Source of the DNA: Streptomyces sp. CBMA123
Lineage (GTDB): Bacteria; Actinomycetota; Actinomycetes; Streptomycetales; Streptomycetaceae
DNA: 51,034 nucleotides
Assembly (NCBI RefSeq): GCF_014596465.1
Contig: NZ_MECK01000312.1
Coordinates: 1 to 51,034, forward strand
Direction: 5' to 3'
Each line of letters begins with the position of its first letter. Within the stretch, counting starts at the first letter, position 1. Positions 1 through 8,566 of the stretch are shown here, one piece after another. The notes beneath the pieces were generated by a model that worked only from the letters and a program-made list of their open reading frames with translations, was not told the DNA's origin and did not search any database. The translations under genes were made by a program, and so were the position numbers.

Positions 1-1
1 C

Positions 2-253
2 TGCGTGGCCGCGCCGGTGGCGGGCAGCGGCGGGCGGACGGTCGCCGCCTGCGCGCTGAGCGCCCCGGCGGGCCAGGTGCCGCCGGCCGAACTGGCCCGG
101 ATGCTGCCGGAGCTGCTCTGCACGGCCGAGGCGATCTCGCTCGCGTACGGGGGCTCGCCTACTCCTCGCTGGTGCGAGAACCGTTGCGGTGCCAGGCCCG
201 CGGGGCGCGCCAGCCGTACTTCAGGGCGAGCATCCGCAGCCCGAACGCGGTGA
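2..253 (+). CDS. IclR-family transcriptional regulator, C-terminal fragment (5' end outside window)
   Basis: The reading frame is open at the left edge of the window. Its first residues, CVAAPV, then GRTVAACALSAPAG and PPAELARMLPELLCTAEAIS, match the end of the IclR effector-binding domain, where a conserved Cys-Val-Ala-Ala-Pro strand precedes the last helix. IclR proteins usually stop a few residues after that helix. This frame runs about 35 residues further into arginine-rich sequence and overlaps the convergent TRIC-type gene by 95 bp, so the real end may be earlier or a frameshift may lie near position 150-165. No DNA-binding domain is visible because it would lie outside the window. Family assignment is moderate; the target genes are unknown. 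Confidence 0.55.
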   Translation, partial: CVAAPVAGSGGRTVAACALSAPAGQVPPAELARMLPELLCTAEAISLAYGGSPTPRWCENRCGARPAGRASRTSGRASAARTR

Positions 254-821
254 GCGCGGCGGCGGTGCCGGTGACGCCGGTGAGCCGGTCCGCGCCGATC
301 AGCACGGCCACCAGGGCGGCGCCGACCAGGGCCGGGACGGCGTAGATCTCGCGGTCCCAGCGCAGCAGCGAGGGAATCTCCCCGGCCAGCACGTCGCGGA
401 TCACCCCGCCGCCGGCGGCGGTGACCATGCCGAGCGCGACGGCGGCGACCGCGCCCAGCCCGTAGTCGTGCGCCTTGGCGGTGCCGGTCACGCAGAACAG
501 GCCGAGGCCGAGGGCGTCCAGGGTCTGCACCGCGCGGTTGATCCGCTCGACCTCGGGGTGCAGGAAGAACACCACGAGGGCGGCGGCGAGCGGGGTGACG
601 AAGTAGCCGAGGTTGGTGAAGGCGACGACCGGGGTGGCGCCGATCACCAGGTCGCGCATCACCCCGCCGCCGAGGGCCGTGACCTCGGCCAGCACACAGA
701 TCCCGAAGATGTCCATGTTCTTGCGGACGGCGAGCAGCGCTCCGGAGAGCGCGAAGACGAAGATGCCGACGAGGTCCAGCGACTGCTGCACGTCGGAGGG
801 GAAGATCTGCGAGGTCACCAC
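159..821 (-). CDS. TRIC / UPF0126-family cation channel membrane protein
   Basis: A 220-residue polytopic membrane protein of the trimeric intracellular cation (TRIC) channel family, called UPF0126 in bacteria (YicG/YadS type). Two repeated modules are seen: residues about 13-95 and 100-180 each carry the glycine-rich motif ALGGGVMRD / AAGGGVIRD, followed by hydrophobic helices. This is the internal duplication expected of the family, and the length is typical. By homology it would pass monovalent cations across the cytoplasmic membrane; its substrate here is unknown. It starts at a GTG-GTG pair, so the start may be one codon off. It converges on the IclR fragment and is separated from the ABC operon by short palindromic repeats. 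Confidence 0.85.
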   Translation of the reverse strand: MVTSQIFPSDVQQSLDLVGIFVFALSGALLAVRKNMDIFGICVLAEVTALGGGVMRDLVIGATPVVAFTNLGYFVTPLAAALVVFFLHPEVERINRAVQTLDALGLGLFCVTGTAKAHDYGLGAVAAVALGMVTAAGGGVIRDVLAGEIPSLLRWDREIYAVPALVGAALVAVLIGADRLTGVTGTAAALTAFGLRMLALKYGWRAPRAWHRNGSRTSEE

Positions 822-893
822 ACAACTATGACCTGCGCGAAACCCTCCCCTCCGCCCACGGCCCGCTCAGGCCTTGTTCTCCGGGAAGTGCTA

Positions 894-994
894 GTCGTTC
901 CCCACGCTCCGCTCCGGGCTGTGCAAGTCGTTCCCCACGCTCCGCTCAGGGCTGTGCCTGATCGTTCCCCTCGCTCCGCTCGGGGAAGTGACAG
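894..994. repeat. three tandem palindromic repeats (33-34 bp period), REP-like
   Basis: Three consecutive units start at 894, 927 and 961. Each contains GTTCCCC(A/T)CGCTCCGCTC followed by a GGGG-type closing arm. The third is the best palindrome: TTCCCC and GGGGAA enclose an 11-base loop. A decayed fourth unit, missing its centre, precedes them near 875-890. Units 1 and 2 are intergenic; unit 3 forms the last dozen codons of the ABC ATPase gene that ends at 946. The array may act as a transcription barrier or be a REP-type repetitive element. Confidence 0.7.
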
Positions 995-2004
995 GCCACC
1001 TGGTGCCCGGTCGCCAGCGCCGTCAGCGGCGGCTCCTGGCTGGCGCACACCTCCTGCGCCTTCCAGCAACGGGTGCGGAAGCGGCAGCCGCTGGGCGGGT
1101 TGATCGGCGAGGGCACGTCGCCGGTGAGCAGGATCCGCTCGCGCCCGCCGCGCTGGCGCCGGCGCGGGTCGGGCACCGGGACGGCCGACATCAGGGCGTT
1201 GGTGTAGGGGTGCATCGGGGTGCGGTAGAGCGAGTCGCGGTCGGCGATCTCGACGATCTTGCCGAGGTACATCACCGCCACCCGGTCGGAGACGTGCCGG
1301 ACCACCGAGAGGTCGTGCGCGATGATCAGGTAGGTCAGGCCGAGCTCCTGCTGGAGGTCGTCCAGCAGGTTGACCACCTGCGCCTGGATCGACACGTCCA
1401 GGGCCGAGACCGGCTCGTCCGCGATGACCATCTTCGGCTTGAGCGCGAGCGCCCGGGCGATGCCGATGCGCTGGCGCTGGCCGCCGGAGAACTCGTGCGG
1501 GTAGCGGTTGTAGTGCTCGGGGCTGAGCCCGCACAGTTCCAGCAGGTCCTGGACGGCCTTCTTGACGCCGCCCTCCGGGTGGACTCCCTGGAGCTTGAAC
1601 GGCGCGCTGACGATGGTGCCGACGGTGTGCCGGGGGTTCAGCGAGGAGTACGGGTCCTGGAAGATCATCTGGATGTCGCGGCGCAGCGGCCGCATCCCGC
1701 CGGCGCCCAGGTGGCTGATGTCGGTGCCCTCGAACTCGATCGTCCCGCCGGTGGGTTCGTCGAGCCGGGTGACCAGCCGTCCCATGGTGGACTTGCCGCA
1801 GCCGGACTCGCCGACGACGCCCAGCGTCTCACCGGCGTTGACGGTGAAGTCGATGCCGTCGACGGCCCGCACCGCACCGGTCTGGCGCCGCAGCAGTCCG
1901 CCGCGGATCGGGAAGTGCCGGGTCAGGCCGGTCACCTTCAGCAGCGGCTCGCGGTCGGAGGCGGGCGCCGGCGAAGGGAGGGTGGCCCCCTGAGTGTCCG
2001 TCAT
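946..2004 (-). CDS. Oligopeptide/dipeptide ABC transporter, ATP-binding protein (DppF/OppF type)
   Basis: A 352-residue cytoplasmic ATPase that powers peptide uptake as one half of a DppD/DppF-like pair. Seen in order: the N-terminal DppF-like segment ([14 protein letters not shown]), Walker [10 protein letters not shown], the signature [15 protein letters not shown], Walker [13 protein letters not shown], and the H-loop [12 protein letters not shown]-terminal oligo_HPY extension carries [14 protein letters not shown], whose cysteines resemble those that bind an iron-sulfur cluster in some DppD/DppF proteins. The final residues ([11 protein letters not shown]) are encoded by a REP-like repeat, so the C-terminus looks recently extended. 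It is the last gene of the five-gene minus-strand operon and starts 34 bp after the other ATPase gene. Confidence 0.93.
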   Translation of the reverse strand: MTDTQGATLPSPAPASDREPLLKVTGLTRHFPIRGGLLRRQTGAVRAVDGIDFTVNAGETLGVVGESGCGKSTMGRLVTRLDEPTGGTIEFEGTDISHLGAGGMRPLRRDIQMIFQDPYSSLNPRHTVGTIVSAPFKLQGVHPEGGVKKAVQDLLELCGLSPEHYNRYPHEFSGGQRQRIGIARALALKPKMVIADEPVSALDVSIQAQVVNLLDDLQQELGLTYLIIAHDLSVVRHVSDRVAVMYLGKIVEIADRDSLYRTPMHPYTNALMSAVPVPDPRRRQRGGRERILLTGDVPSPINPPSGCRFRTRCWKAQEVCASQEPPLTALATGHQVACHFPERSEGNDQAQP

Positions 2005-2038
2005 CGGTTCTCTCCAGAAAGGTGGTACGAGGCCGGGC

Positions 2039-3121
2039 TCACAGCCGGGGCGCGATCTCTTCGGCGAAGATGCGGTGCCGCTCGCCGACCGGCAGGTGGC
2101 AGGCCGCGACGTGCCCGGGCCCGGCCTCGGCCAGGACCGGGACCTCGCTCGTGGAGCGCCCGCCGGTCAGGGCGGCGTACGGGCAGCGCGGGTGGAAGGC
2201 GCAGCCGGACGGCACGTTGATCAGGCTGGGCGGGGTGCCCTTGACCGGGACGAGCCGCTCCTGCAGCTCCCGGTCCAGGCGCGGCATCGAGCCCAACAGG
2301 CCCCAGGTGTAGGGGTGTTCGGGCGCGTCGAAGAGGCTCTCGGCGGGGCCGCGCTCGATGCACTTGCCGCCGTACATGACCAGGATGTCGTCGGCGAGCT
2401 CGGCGACCACCCCGAGGTCGTGGGTGATGATGATGACGGCGGAGCCGAACTCCTCCTGGAGGTCGCGGATGAGGTCCAGGATCTGCGCCTGGACGGTGAC
2501 GTCCAGGGCGGTGGTGGGCTCGTCGGCGATCAGCAGCGAGGGGTCGTTGACCAGGGCCATGGCGATCATCGCGCGCTGGCGCATGCCGCCGGAGAACTGG
2601 TGCGGGTAGTCGTCCAGCCGGCGGTCGGGCTGCGGGATGCCGACCCGGTCGAGCATCTCGATCGCGCGGGTCCGGGCCTGCTTCTTGGTGGCCTGGGGGT
2701 GGTGCACCCGGTACGCCTCGACGATCTGCGCGCCGACGGTGTAGTAGGGGTGCATCGCGGTGAGCGGGTCCTGGAAGATCATCGCCAGTTCGCGGCCGCG
2801 CAGTTGGCGCACCCGGTCCGGTCCGGCCGCGATCAGGTCCTCGCCGTCCAGCCGGATCTCGCCGCTGATCCGGGCCCGCTTGGAGCGGTGCAGGCCCATG
2901 ATGCCGAGCGAGGTGACGGACTTGCCGGAGCCGGACTCGCCCACGATGCCGAGGGTGCGGCCCTTGTGCAGGTCGAAGCTGACCCCGTCCACCGAGCGGA
3001 CCAGGCCGTCGTCGGTGTCGAAGTGGATCCGGAGGTCGCGGACGGACAGGAAGGGGTCGCCCAGCGGGGGCCGGTCGGCGTCGGCCGGGGCGGCCGCCGG
3101 GGTCTTCTGGAGGTCGGTCAC
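2039..3121 (-). CDS. Oligopeptide/dipeptide ABC transporter, ATP-binding protein (DppD/OppD type)
   Basis: A 360-residue ATPase, partner of the following DppF-type protein. It shows Walker [10 protein letters not shown], signature [15 protein letters not shown], Walker [14 protein letters not shown]-loop [10 protein letters not shown], and the C-terminal oligo_HPY domain with [10 protein letters not shown]. The start is the GTG at 3121: its GTGA overlaps the TGA of the upstream permease, the usual sign of translational coupling. The frame is open much further upstream, but that part is out of phase with the permease and does not look like protein. Confidence 0.92.
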   Translation of the reverse strand: MTDLQKTPAAAPADADRPPLGDPFLSVRDLRIHFDTDDGLVRSVDGVSFDLHKGRTLGIVGESGSGKSVTSLGIMGLHRSKRARISGEIRLDGEDLIAAGPDRVRQLRGRELAMIFQDPLTAMHPYYTVGAQIVEAYRVHHPQATKKQARTRAIEMLDRVGIPQPDRRLDDYPHQFSGGMRQRAMIAMALVNDPSLLIADEPTTALDVTVQAQILDLIRDLQEEFGSAVIIITHDLGVVAELADDILVMYGGKCIERGPAESLFDAPEHPYTWGLLGSMPRLDRELQERLVPVKGTPPSLINVPSGCAFHPRCPYAALTGGRSTSEVPVLAEAGPGHVAACHLPVGERHRIFAEEIAPRL

Positions 3122-4128
3122 GAGAGCCTCACGCGGGGGTCGACGAGCGCGTACAGGAGGTCGACCACGAGGTTGCAGACGACGATGAAGAAGGCGGCGA
3201 GCAGGGTGACGCCGAGGATCTTGGGCAGGTCGTTGTCGGAGATCGCCTGGACGGCGAACTGGCCGATGCCCTTGAGCGAGAAGACCTGCTCGGTGATCAG
3301 CGCACCGCCGAGCAGCAGGCCGAGGTCCATGCCGAAGATGGTGACGATCGGGGTGAGGGCGGAGCGCAGCCCGTGCTTGACCACCACCTTGCGCTCGGCC
3401 AGGCCCTTGGCCCGGGCGGTGCGGATGTAGTCCTCGCTCATCGTCTCCAGCATCCCGGCGCGGGTGAGCCGGGCGTAGAGCGCGGAGTAGAGGAAGGCCA
3501 GCGAGATCCACGGGAGGATCAGGTTGCGGGCCCACATCAGCGGGTTGGCGGTGAAGTCGACGTACTCCAGGTTGTCCAGGATCGGCCACTCGTAGCTGAA
3601 CACGGTCAGCAGCAGGGCGCCGGTGAAGAACACCGGCAGCGAGACGCCGGCCAGGGCGATGCCCATGGAGAGCCGGTCGAAGATCGACCGCGGCTTGAGG
3701 GCGGAGATCACGCCGGTGGTGACGCCGGAGACCAGCCAGAGCACCGCCGCGCCGATGGCGAGCGAGATGGTGACCGGGATCCGGCTGGTCATCTCCGGCC
3801 AGACCTCCAGGTGGTTCTTGAAGGAGTAGCCGAAGCAGGGCACGTGGCAGGTGGCCGGTTCCGGGCCGAACTTGTACTCGGCGCCGCTGACCAGCGCCTT
3901 CAGGAAGTTCCAGTACTGGGTGTACAGCGGCTGGTCGAAGCCGAGGTTCTGCTTGACCGCCTGGATCGCCTCGGGCGAGGGGTTCTTCCCGATGTACTGC
4001 GCGGCCAGCTGGTCGGTGGTCTCACCGGCGATGCGCGGGAGCAGGAAGAAGATCGCGAAGGTGACCGCGCTGACGACGACCAGCAGCGCGGCGGCCGCGA
4101 GGATCCTGCGGATGATGTAGGCAAACAC
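3118..4128 (-). CDS. Peptide ABC transporter permease (DppB/OppB type)
   Basis: A 336-residue inner-membrane subunit of the BPD_transp_1 family. It has one N-terminal membrane helix (IIRRILAAAALLVVVSAVTF), a large extracytoplasmic segment (residues about 30-110) and five further helices. The cytoplasmic coupling motif is RTARAKGLAERKVVVKHGLR, the EAA loop that docks on the ATPases. The extracytoplasmic loop has CHVPC, a possible disulphide pair. It lies after a strong hairpin that separates it from the binding-protein gene and overlaps the next ATPase gene by four bases. Confidence 0.93.
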   Translation of the reverse strand: MFAYIIRRILAAAALLVVVSAVTFAIFFLLPRIAGETTDQLAAQYIGKNPSPEAIQAVKQNLGFDQPLYTQYWNFLKALVSGAEYKFGPEPATCHVPCFGYSFKNHLEVWPEMTSRIPVTISLAIGAAVLWLVSGVTTGVISALKPRSIFDRLSMGIALAGVSLPVFFTGALLLTVFSYEWPILDNLEYVDFTANPLMWARNLILPWISLAFLYSALYARLTRAGMLETMSEDYIRTARAKGLAERKVVVKHGLRSALTPIVTIFGMDLGLLLGGALITEQVFSLKGIGQFAVQAISDNDLPKILGVTLLAAFFIVVCNLVVDLLYALVDPRVRLS

Positions 4129-4146
4129 AGTTGGGCGGCTCCGGCG

Positions 4147-4184
4147 GCCCGCCGCCGTCCGGGATCTGCCGGACGGCGGCGGGC
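4147..4184 (-). terminator. strong hairpin between the binding-protein gene and downstream permease
   Basis: A perfect 16-bp stem (4147-4162 with 4169-4184) closes a 6-base loop. It lies 44 bp after the stop of the binding-protein gene and 19 bp before the start of the next permease gene, inside the operon. It could be a partial terminator or a 3' mRNA-protecting structure that keeps binding-protein mRNA more abundant than that of the transport subunits, a known arrangement in binding-protein operons. Confidence 0.75.
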
Positions 4185-4227
4185 GCCGCTGCCTTCACCT
4201 GCCTTCAGGGATGCGGAGCCAGGCTCT

Positions 4228-6000
4228 TTACTTGGTGGTGCCGATGTTCAGGTAGTCGTACTCGCCCGAGAAGGCCGGGGTGGAGGCGATGTTGGTCGCG
4301 CTGTCCGGGCGGTACAGGAAGACCTTGAAGTCGGTGAGCGGGACATACACCGCGGACTCCATGACCTTCTTGTCGATGTCGCCGTAGATCTTCTCGCGGG
4401 CGGCCCGGTCCGGGTTGACGGCCGCGTCGTCGATCATCTTGTTGACGGCGGGGTCGTTGAGCTGGGCCAGGTTGCTGTTGCCGGAGGCCTTGATCGCGCG
4501 GCCGTCGACGATCTGCTGCAGGAAGCCGTAGCCGGTCGGCCAGTCGGCGCCCCACTGCATCATCATCAGACCGATGTTGTGGTCCTGGGTGTACTGCGGG
4601 GCACCGGCCGAGTCGGTCAGGTACTTGCCCTGCGGGAACTGCTGGATCTCGGCGTTGATGCCGATGCTCTTCAGCTGCGCCTGGATCGCGGTGGCCGCGG
4701 CGACCTCGGTCGCGCGCTCGGTGCGGGCGGACAGCACGGTGCTGAAGCCGCCGTCCTTGCCACAGGCCTTCAGGGCGTCCTTGGCCTTGGCCTGGTCACC
4801 CTTGTTGTCCTTGGTCTCGAACAGGTTGAAGTCCTGGTGGCCCGGGATGTCCGGCGGGAGCACGGTGTTGGCCACCTGGCCGCGGATCGGGCCGCCGAGC
4901 GAGGTCTGCACCGCGACCTTGTCGATCGCGTACTGGACGGCCTTGCGGCACTCGATGTTGTCGAACGGCGCGACCTTGGTGTTGATCGCCATGTAGACCA
5001 GGCGGCCGCCGTAGGCGTTGTCGGTCTTGGCCTTGAGCTTCGGGTCGCGCAGGATCTGCGCCTGGGTCTGCGGGTCGACGCCGCCGCCCACCAGGTCGAC
5101 CTGGGCGTTGCCGGCGATCAGGTCCTTGTCGATGGTGGCCTGGTCGATGTTCATCTTGAGCACGATCTTGTCCGCGAGCTGCTTGCGGATCGGGTCGGTG
5201 CTCTTGTCCCAGTTGGTGTTCGGCACCAGGACGGCCTGCTTGCCGTCCTCGTAGGACTCGAACTTGTAGCTGCCCGAGGACACGATGTGCTTCACGTAGT
5301 CGGCGCCGGTGTCCTTGGCCTGCGGGACCGGCGCGGTCTGCGGGGCGCTGACCAGGTAGTCGAAGTCGGCGAAGGGGTGCTGCAGGTGGAAGACGACCGT
5401 GGTGTCGTCCGGCGTCTCGATCGACTTCAGGTCGCCGGTCTTGTCCTTGTACGGGCCCTGGTACGGCGTCGGGTTGTCGACCAGCAGGTCGTGGAAGTAC
5501 GTCGGGCCGTTGGAGTTCACCTCGGGCGCGAAGTTCGAGCGCTCCACGGCGTACTTGACGTCCTTGGAGGTGATCGCGGTGCCGTCGTCGTACTTCAGGC
5601 CCGCGCGGAGCTTGTACGTCCAGGTCAGACCGTCCGCGCTGGGCTGGCCCAGCGACTCGGCGAGGTCCGGGACCAGCTTGTTGCCGTCGGCGCCGGCCGC
5701 CGGGTTGAAGGTGGTCAGCGGACGGCCGTACAGGCGCGAGAAGTTGTAGATGTACGCGTAGTACGTGTTGCCCGGGTCGAGGGAGTCCGGGGTGCCCTTC
5801 ATCTCGTAGGTGACCGTCCCGCCCTTCTTGTCCGAGGCGTTGACGACCTGCTTGGTGGCCGCGTCGGCACCGCCGCCACTGGCGTCGGCCGAGGAGGAGG
5901 AGCTGCCACCGCTGCTCTTGGAACTGGATGAGCAGCCGGTGACGACCAGGACCGCGGCAGCGGCCACGGCGGTCAGCACGGCGGTACGGGACCTACGCAT
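4228..6000 (-). CDS. Peptide ABC transporter substrate-binding lipoprotein (SBP family 5)
   Basis: A 590-residue extracytoplasmic binding protein. It begins MRRSRTAVLTAVAAAAVL and has lipobox VTGC with the acylated cysteine at residue 23, followed by a Ser/Gly linker to about residue 50. The SBP_bac_5 fold follows (for example GTPDSLDPGNTYY, SLGQPSADGLTWTYKLRAG, YAIDKVAVQ). The start at 6000 is chosen over a TTG four codons earlier because the Shine-Dalgarno AGGGG would overlap that TTG. It is the second gene of the operon, after one permease gene. Substrate is predicted to be a peptide but cannot be read from sequence. Confidence 0.93.
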   Translation of the reverse strand: MRRSRTAVLTAVAAAAVLVVTGCSSSSKSSGGSSSSSADASGGGADAATKQVVNASDKKGGTVTYEMKGTPDSLDPGNTYYAYIYNFSRLYGRPLTTFNPAAGADGNKLVPDLAESLGQPSADGLTWTYKLRAGLKYDDGTAITSKDVKYAVERSNFAPEVNSNGPTYFHDLLVDNPTPYQGPYKDKTGDLKSIETPDDTTVVFHLQHPFADFDYLVSAPQTAPVPQAKDTGADYVKHIVSSGSYKFESYEDGKQAVLVPNTNWDKSTDPIRKQLADKIVLKMNIDQATIDKDLIAGNAQVDLVGGGVDPQTQAQILRDPKLKAKTDNAYGGRLVYMAINTKVAPFDNIECRKAVQYAIDKVAVQTSLGGPIRGQVANTVLPPDIPGHQDFNLFETKDNKGDQAKAKDALKACGKDGGFSTVLSARTERATEVAAATAIQAQLKSIGINAEIQQFPQGKYLTDSAGAPQYTQDHNIGLMMMQWGADWPTGYGFLQQIVDGRAIKASGNSNLAQLNDPAVNKMIDDAAVNPDRAAREKIYGDIDKKVMESAVYVPLTDFKVFLYRPDSATNIASTPAFSGEYDYLNIGTTK

Positions 6001-6066
6001 GGGTGAGATCAACCCCTTGAGGATGTGGAGGAGGGAGGACCTGACGCGGAGCCGGTGGCTCTCGGG

Positions 6067-7056
6067 TCAGTTGCTCTTGGGATCGAGGGCGTCACGCAGC
6101 CCGTCGCCGAGCAGGTTGAAGGCGAGCACGGTGATGAAGATCGCGACACCGGGGACCACCATGTACTGGGGGTCCACCTGGTAGTAGTTCTTCGCGTCGG
6201 CGAGCATGCCGCCCCAGGAGGACTGCGGGGGCTGGATGCCGACGCCGAGGAAGCTCAGCCCGGCCTCGAAGAGGATGTTGGTCGGGATCAGCAGGGTCGA
6301 GTAGACCAGGATCGGGCCGACCAGGTTGGGCAGCAGTTCCTTGAACAGGATGAACGGGCCGCGGGCGCCGAGGCTGCGGGCCGCGTGCACGAACTCCCGC
6401 TCGCGCAGCGAGAGGGTCTGTCCGCGCACGATCCGGCCCATGTAGGGCCAGTTGAAGAAGCCGATCACGAAGATCAGCACCAGGATGTGCAGCGGGAGGC
6501 CGTGCAGGCCGAACGCGCCGCCCTGGAGCGAGGCCGAGATCGCGATGGCGAACAGCAGCAGCGGGAACGCCAGGAAGACGTCCATCAGCCGGCTGATCAG
6601 GGTGTCCACCCAGCCGCCGTAGTAGCCGGCCATCACGCCGAGCACGGTGCCGATGGTGTTGGACAGCACGGTCGCGCCGAAGGCGACCAGCAGGGAGACC
6701 CAGGAGCCGTCGACCACGCGGGAGAGCAGGTCACGGCCCTGCAGGGGGTCGACGCCGAGCAGGTGGTCCCCGCTCATCCCGCCCCAGTCGCCGAGCGGGA
6801 GTCCACCGAGGTCGGCGTCCAGCAGGTCCGGGTTGGGCTGGTCGGGGTTGAGCCCGAACAGGGACTCCAACGGCCCGGAGAGGACGGCCAGGAGGATCAG
6901 CAGGATCACCACGATGCCGCCGGCGACAGCGGCCTTGTCCCGCTTGAAGCGGGTCCAGGCGATCCGACCGAGGGAACGGCCCTCGATCGTCGTGGCCGGG
7001 CTCGGGGAGGCGGGTGCCTCGGGTTCGTTCCCGGCGGTTGTGATGGGTGCGGTCAT
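6067..7056 (-). CDS. Peptide ABC transporter permease (DppC/OppC type), first gene of the operon
   Basis: A 329-residue permease with the OppC-type N-terminal domain (GRIAWTRFKRDKAAVAGG and a first membrane helix) and then BPD_transp_1. The coupling motif is ARSLGARGPFILFKELLPNL and the C-terminus is AFNLLGDGLRDALDPK, typical of DppC. The start at 7056 (MTAPITTAG) has a GGGG-type ribosome site about 11 bases upstream; upstream codons in the same frame look non-coding. The order permease C, binding protein, permease B, two ATPases is kept in one strand with short gaps. Confidence 0.92.
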   Translation of the reverse strand: MTAPITTAGNEPEAPASPSPATTIEGRSLGRIAWTRFKRDKAAVAGGIVVILLILLAVLSGPLESLFGLNPDQPNPDLLDADLGGLPLGDWGGMSGDHLLGVDPLQGRDLLSRVVDGSWVSLLVAFGATVLSNTIGTVLGVMAGYYGGWVDTLISRLMDVFLAFPLLLFAIAISASLQGGAFGLHGLPLHILVLIFVIGFFNWPYMGRIVRGQTLSLREREFVHAARSLGARGPFILFKELLPNLVGPILVYSTLLIPTNILFEAGLSFLGVGIQPPQSSWGGMLADAKNYYQVDPQYMVVPGVAIFITVLAFNLLGDGLRDALDPKSN

Positions 7057-7375
7057 GGTCAGTTGGTCCCCTCGCCGACGGTGGCCGGCCCACGGGTGCC
7101 GGGCGCCGGTTCGGCGGTACGGCTGCGGACGTGCGGAGGTGCTAGGAGCAGGTGGTCGCGGCAGTGCGTCGTGCACGGGCACTGCCTCCACGCGGGATGG
7201 GCGTCGCGTGGATCGAGCGGTCGGCGTGCGCGTTCACCTTCGTGGGGTTCCCAGTACGCGCGGTGCGTTGCGCAGAACTCTCTGCCATCCGAACTGGCTT
7301 GCGCCAGCCCTGACAACCGACAGATGCCCAACTGTGATCTGCCCGCATGCACCTCGCCGGTCTCCGGCATATACC

Positions 7376-7404
7376 TCTTCACACGGGTGTGAGAGCCATG
7401 TCAA
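7376..7404 (-). promoter_or_regulatory. possible sigma-70-type promoter of the peptide ABC operon
   Basis: On the minus strand a perfect TTGACA (7399-7404) is followed after 17 bases by TGAAGA (7376-7381). It points toward the first permease gene but would give a leader of about 310 bases. The rest of the 7057-7515 gap shows no convincing gene. Confidence 0.35.
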
Positions 7405-7447
7405 GATACGTCGGCGGCGACGGTGGAAAATTCGTCCGGAAACCACC

Positions 7448-7480
7448 GAAGCCGACCTGATGGCAGATCAAGTCGGCTTC
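7448..7480 (-). terminator. terminator-like hairpin downstream of the SseB-type gene
   Basis: A 14-bp stem (7448-7461 with 7467-7480, one G-U pair) closes a 5-base loop. It is 35 bases beyond the stop of the SseB-type gene ending at 7516 and just upstream of the possible promoter of the ABC operon, so it would insulate the two minus-strand units. Confidence 0.7.
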
Positions 7481-7515
7481 GTGTCCGAGACTTTGGCAAT
7501 AGCCGGTTTCGGCAA

Positions 7516-8451
7516 TCAGCGGCCGGGGTAGCCCGGCCACTGTCGCTGGGGGTGGTGACCCCAACCCGGCGCGGGCTGTTGGGCGCCGTACGACCACCCC
7601 GGCGTCGGCTGCCCCGGCATCGACTGCCCCGGATAGGGCGGCGGCACCGGCGGGTACGGACCGGTCTGCGGTCGGCCCGCCTCCCGGTCGAAGAACGGCC
7701 GGGCGTTCGCGCGCATCCACAGCGCCACCGGGTCGTACTCGTCCGCCATCGCCACCGTGGACACCGCGAGCCCCTCCGGAGCCACCGCGATCGCCCGCTG
7801 CATCAGCGCCCGCACCGCCTCCACGGCCGGCGGCGAACTCTCGTACAGGTCCAGGCCGATCGCCAGGTACGGCTCCCCCACCGCCGGCTGCACCCAGGCC
7901 CGGCGCAGCGCCCGCACCGCGCGCACCTCACCGGCCTGCCGCTCCAGCAGGGCGAAGAACTGCTGGGCGTTCACCTGCGGCTCGCTCAGCTTCAACGGAC
8001 CGGCCGGCAGCCGGTCCAGGCCCGCGGCGACCCGCCGCAGGTCCGCCCACGGCACCCCGACCCCGCCGCCCGGCGCGTGCGGGTTGAGCCACAGGCCCCA
8101 ACGGGTGCGGTACAGCGAGGCGGCGATCTCCCGCCCGGAGATGACCTCGTGGGCCCGCGCCCAGCCGGAGGCCGTCAACTGCTCGGGCGAGGTGACGGCC
8201 GGCGCGTAGCCGTGGCCGCTGATCTCCATGTTCCCGTACTGCGCGTCCGGGCTGCCCGGCGTACCGTGCCAGAGCAGCATCCAGACCCGGCCCTCGGCCA
8301 GCGCGTGCAGCAGCCGCTCGTACGCGTCGTAGCGCTCCGGCGCGACCTCGCGCAGAGCCTGCTCCAACACGCCCGGATCCGCTGCCGGGGGCCCGGCCGG
8401 TGCCTGGCCCCAGGGCCCCGGCACCCCGGCCGCTCCCGTTCCCGCACTCAT
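7516..8451 (-). CDS. SseB-family protein (enhanced serine sensitivity-like), proline-rich tail
   Basis: A 311-residue protein with the SseB N-terminal domain (residues about 25-140: LEQALREVAPERYDAYERLLHAL, GRVWMLLWHG) and an SseB C-terminal domain (about 150-250). It ends in about 60 residues rich in Pro, Gly and Gln (PGQSMPGQPTPGWSYGAQQP), likely disordered. E. coli SseB was named from a serine-sensitivity phenotype; its biochemical role is unclear. Its place beside a second SseB-type gene and the glycine cleavage/serine dehydratase genes supports a link to serine or glycine handling, but that is inference. Start 8451 has GAGGT six bases upstream. Confidence 0.8.
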   Translation of the reverse strand: MSAGTGAAGVPGPWGQAPAGPPAADPGVLEQALREVAPERYDAYERLLHALAEGRVWMLLWHGTPGSPDAQYGNMEISGHGYAPAVTSPEQLTASGWARAHEVISGREIAASLYRTRWGLWLNPHAPGGGVGVPWADLRRVAAGLDRLPAGPLKLSEPQVNAQQFFALLERQAGEVRAVRALRRAWVQPAVGEPYLAIGLDLYESSPPAVEAVRALMQRAIAVAPEGLAVSTVAMADEYDPVALWMRANARPFFDREAGRPQTGPYPPVPPPYPGQSMPGQPTPGWSYGAQQPAPGWGHHPQRQWPGYPGR

Positions 8452-8566
8452 GCGCCCACCTCGCCGCGCCTCTTTCCTGAACCCGCCGGCCCGTCAGCCG
8501 CCTGCACGCACCCTATGGCGCGGCACCGGCCGCCGCCACGGCGACGTGCCTGTGAAGGATCCCCGC

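Noticed and set aside
7059..7382. A 107-codon minus-strand frame in the gap before the peptide ABC operon
   Set aside because: Many A-ending codons and low-complexity sequence; better explained as operon leader DNA.
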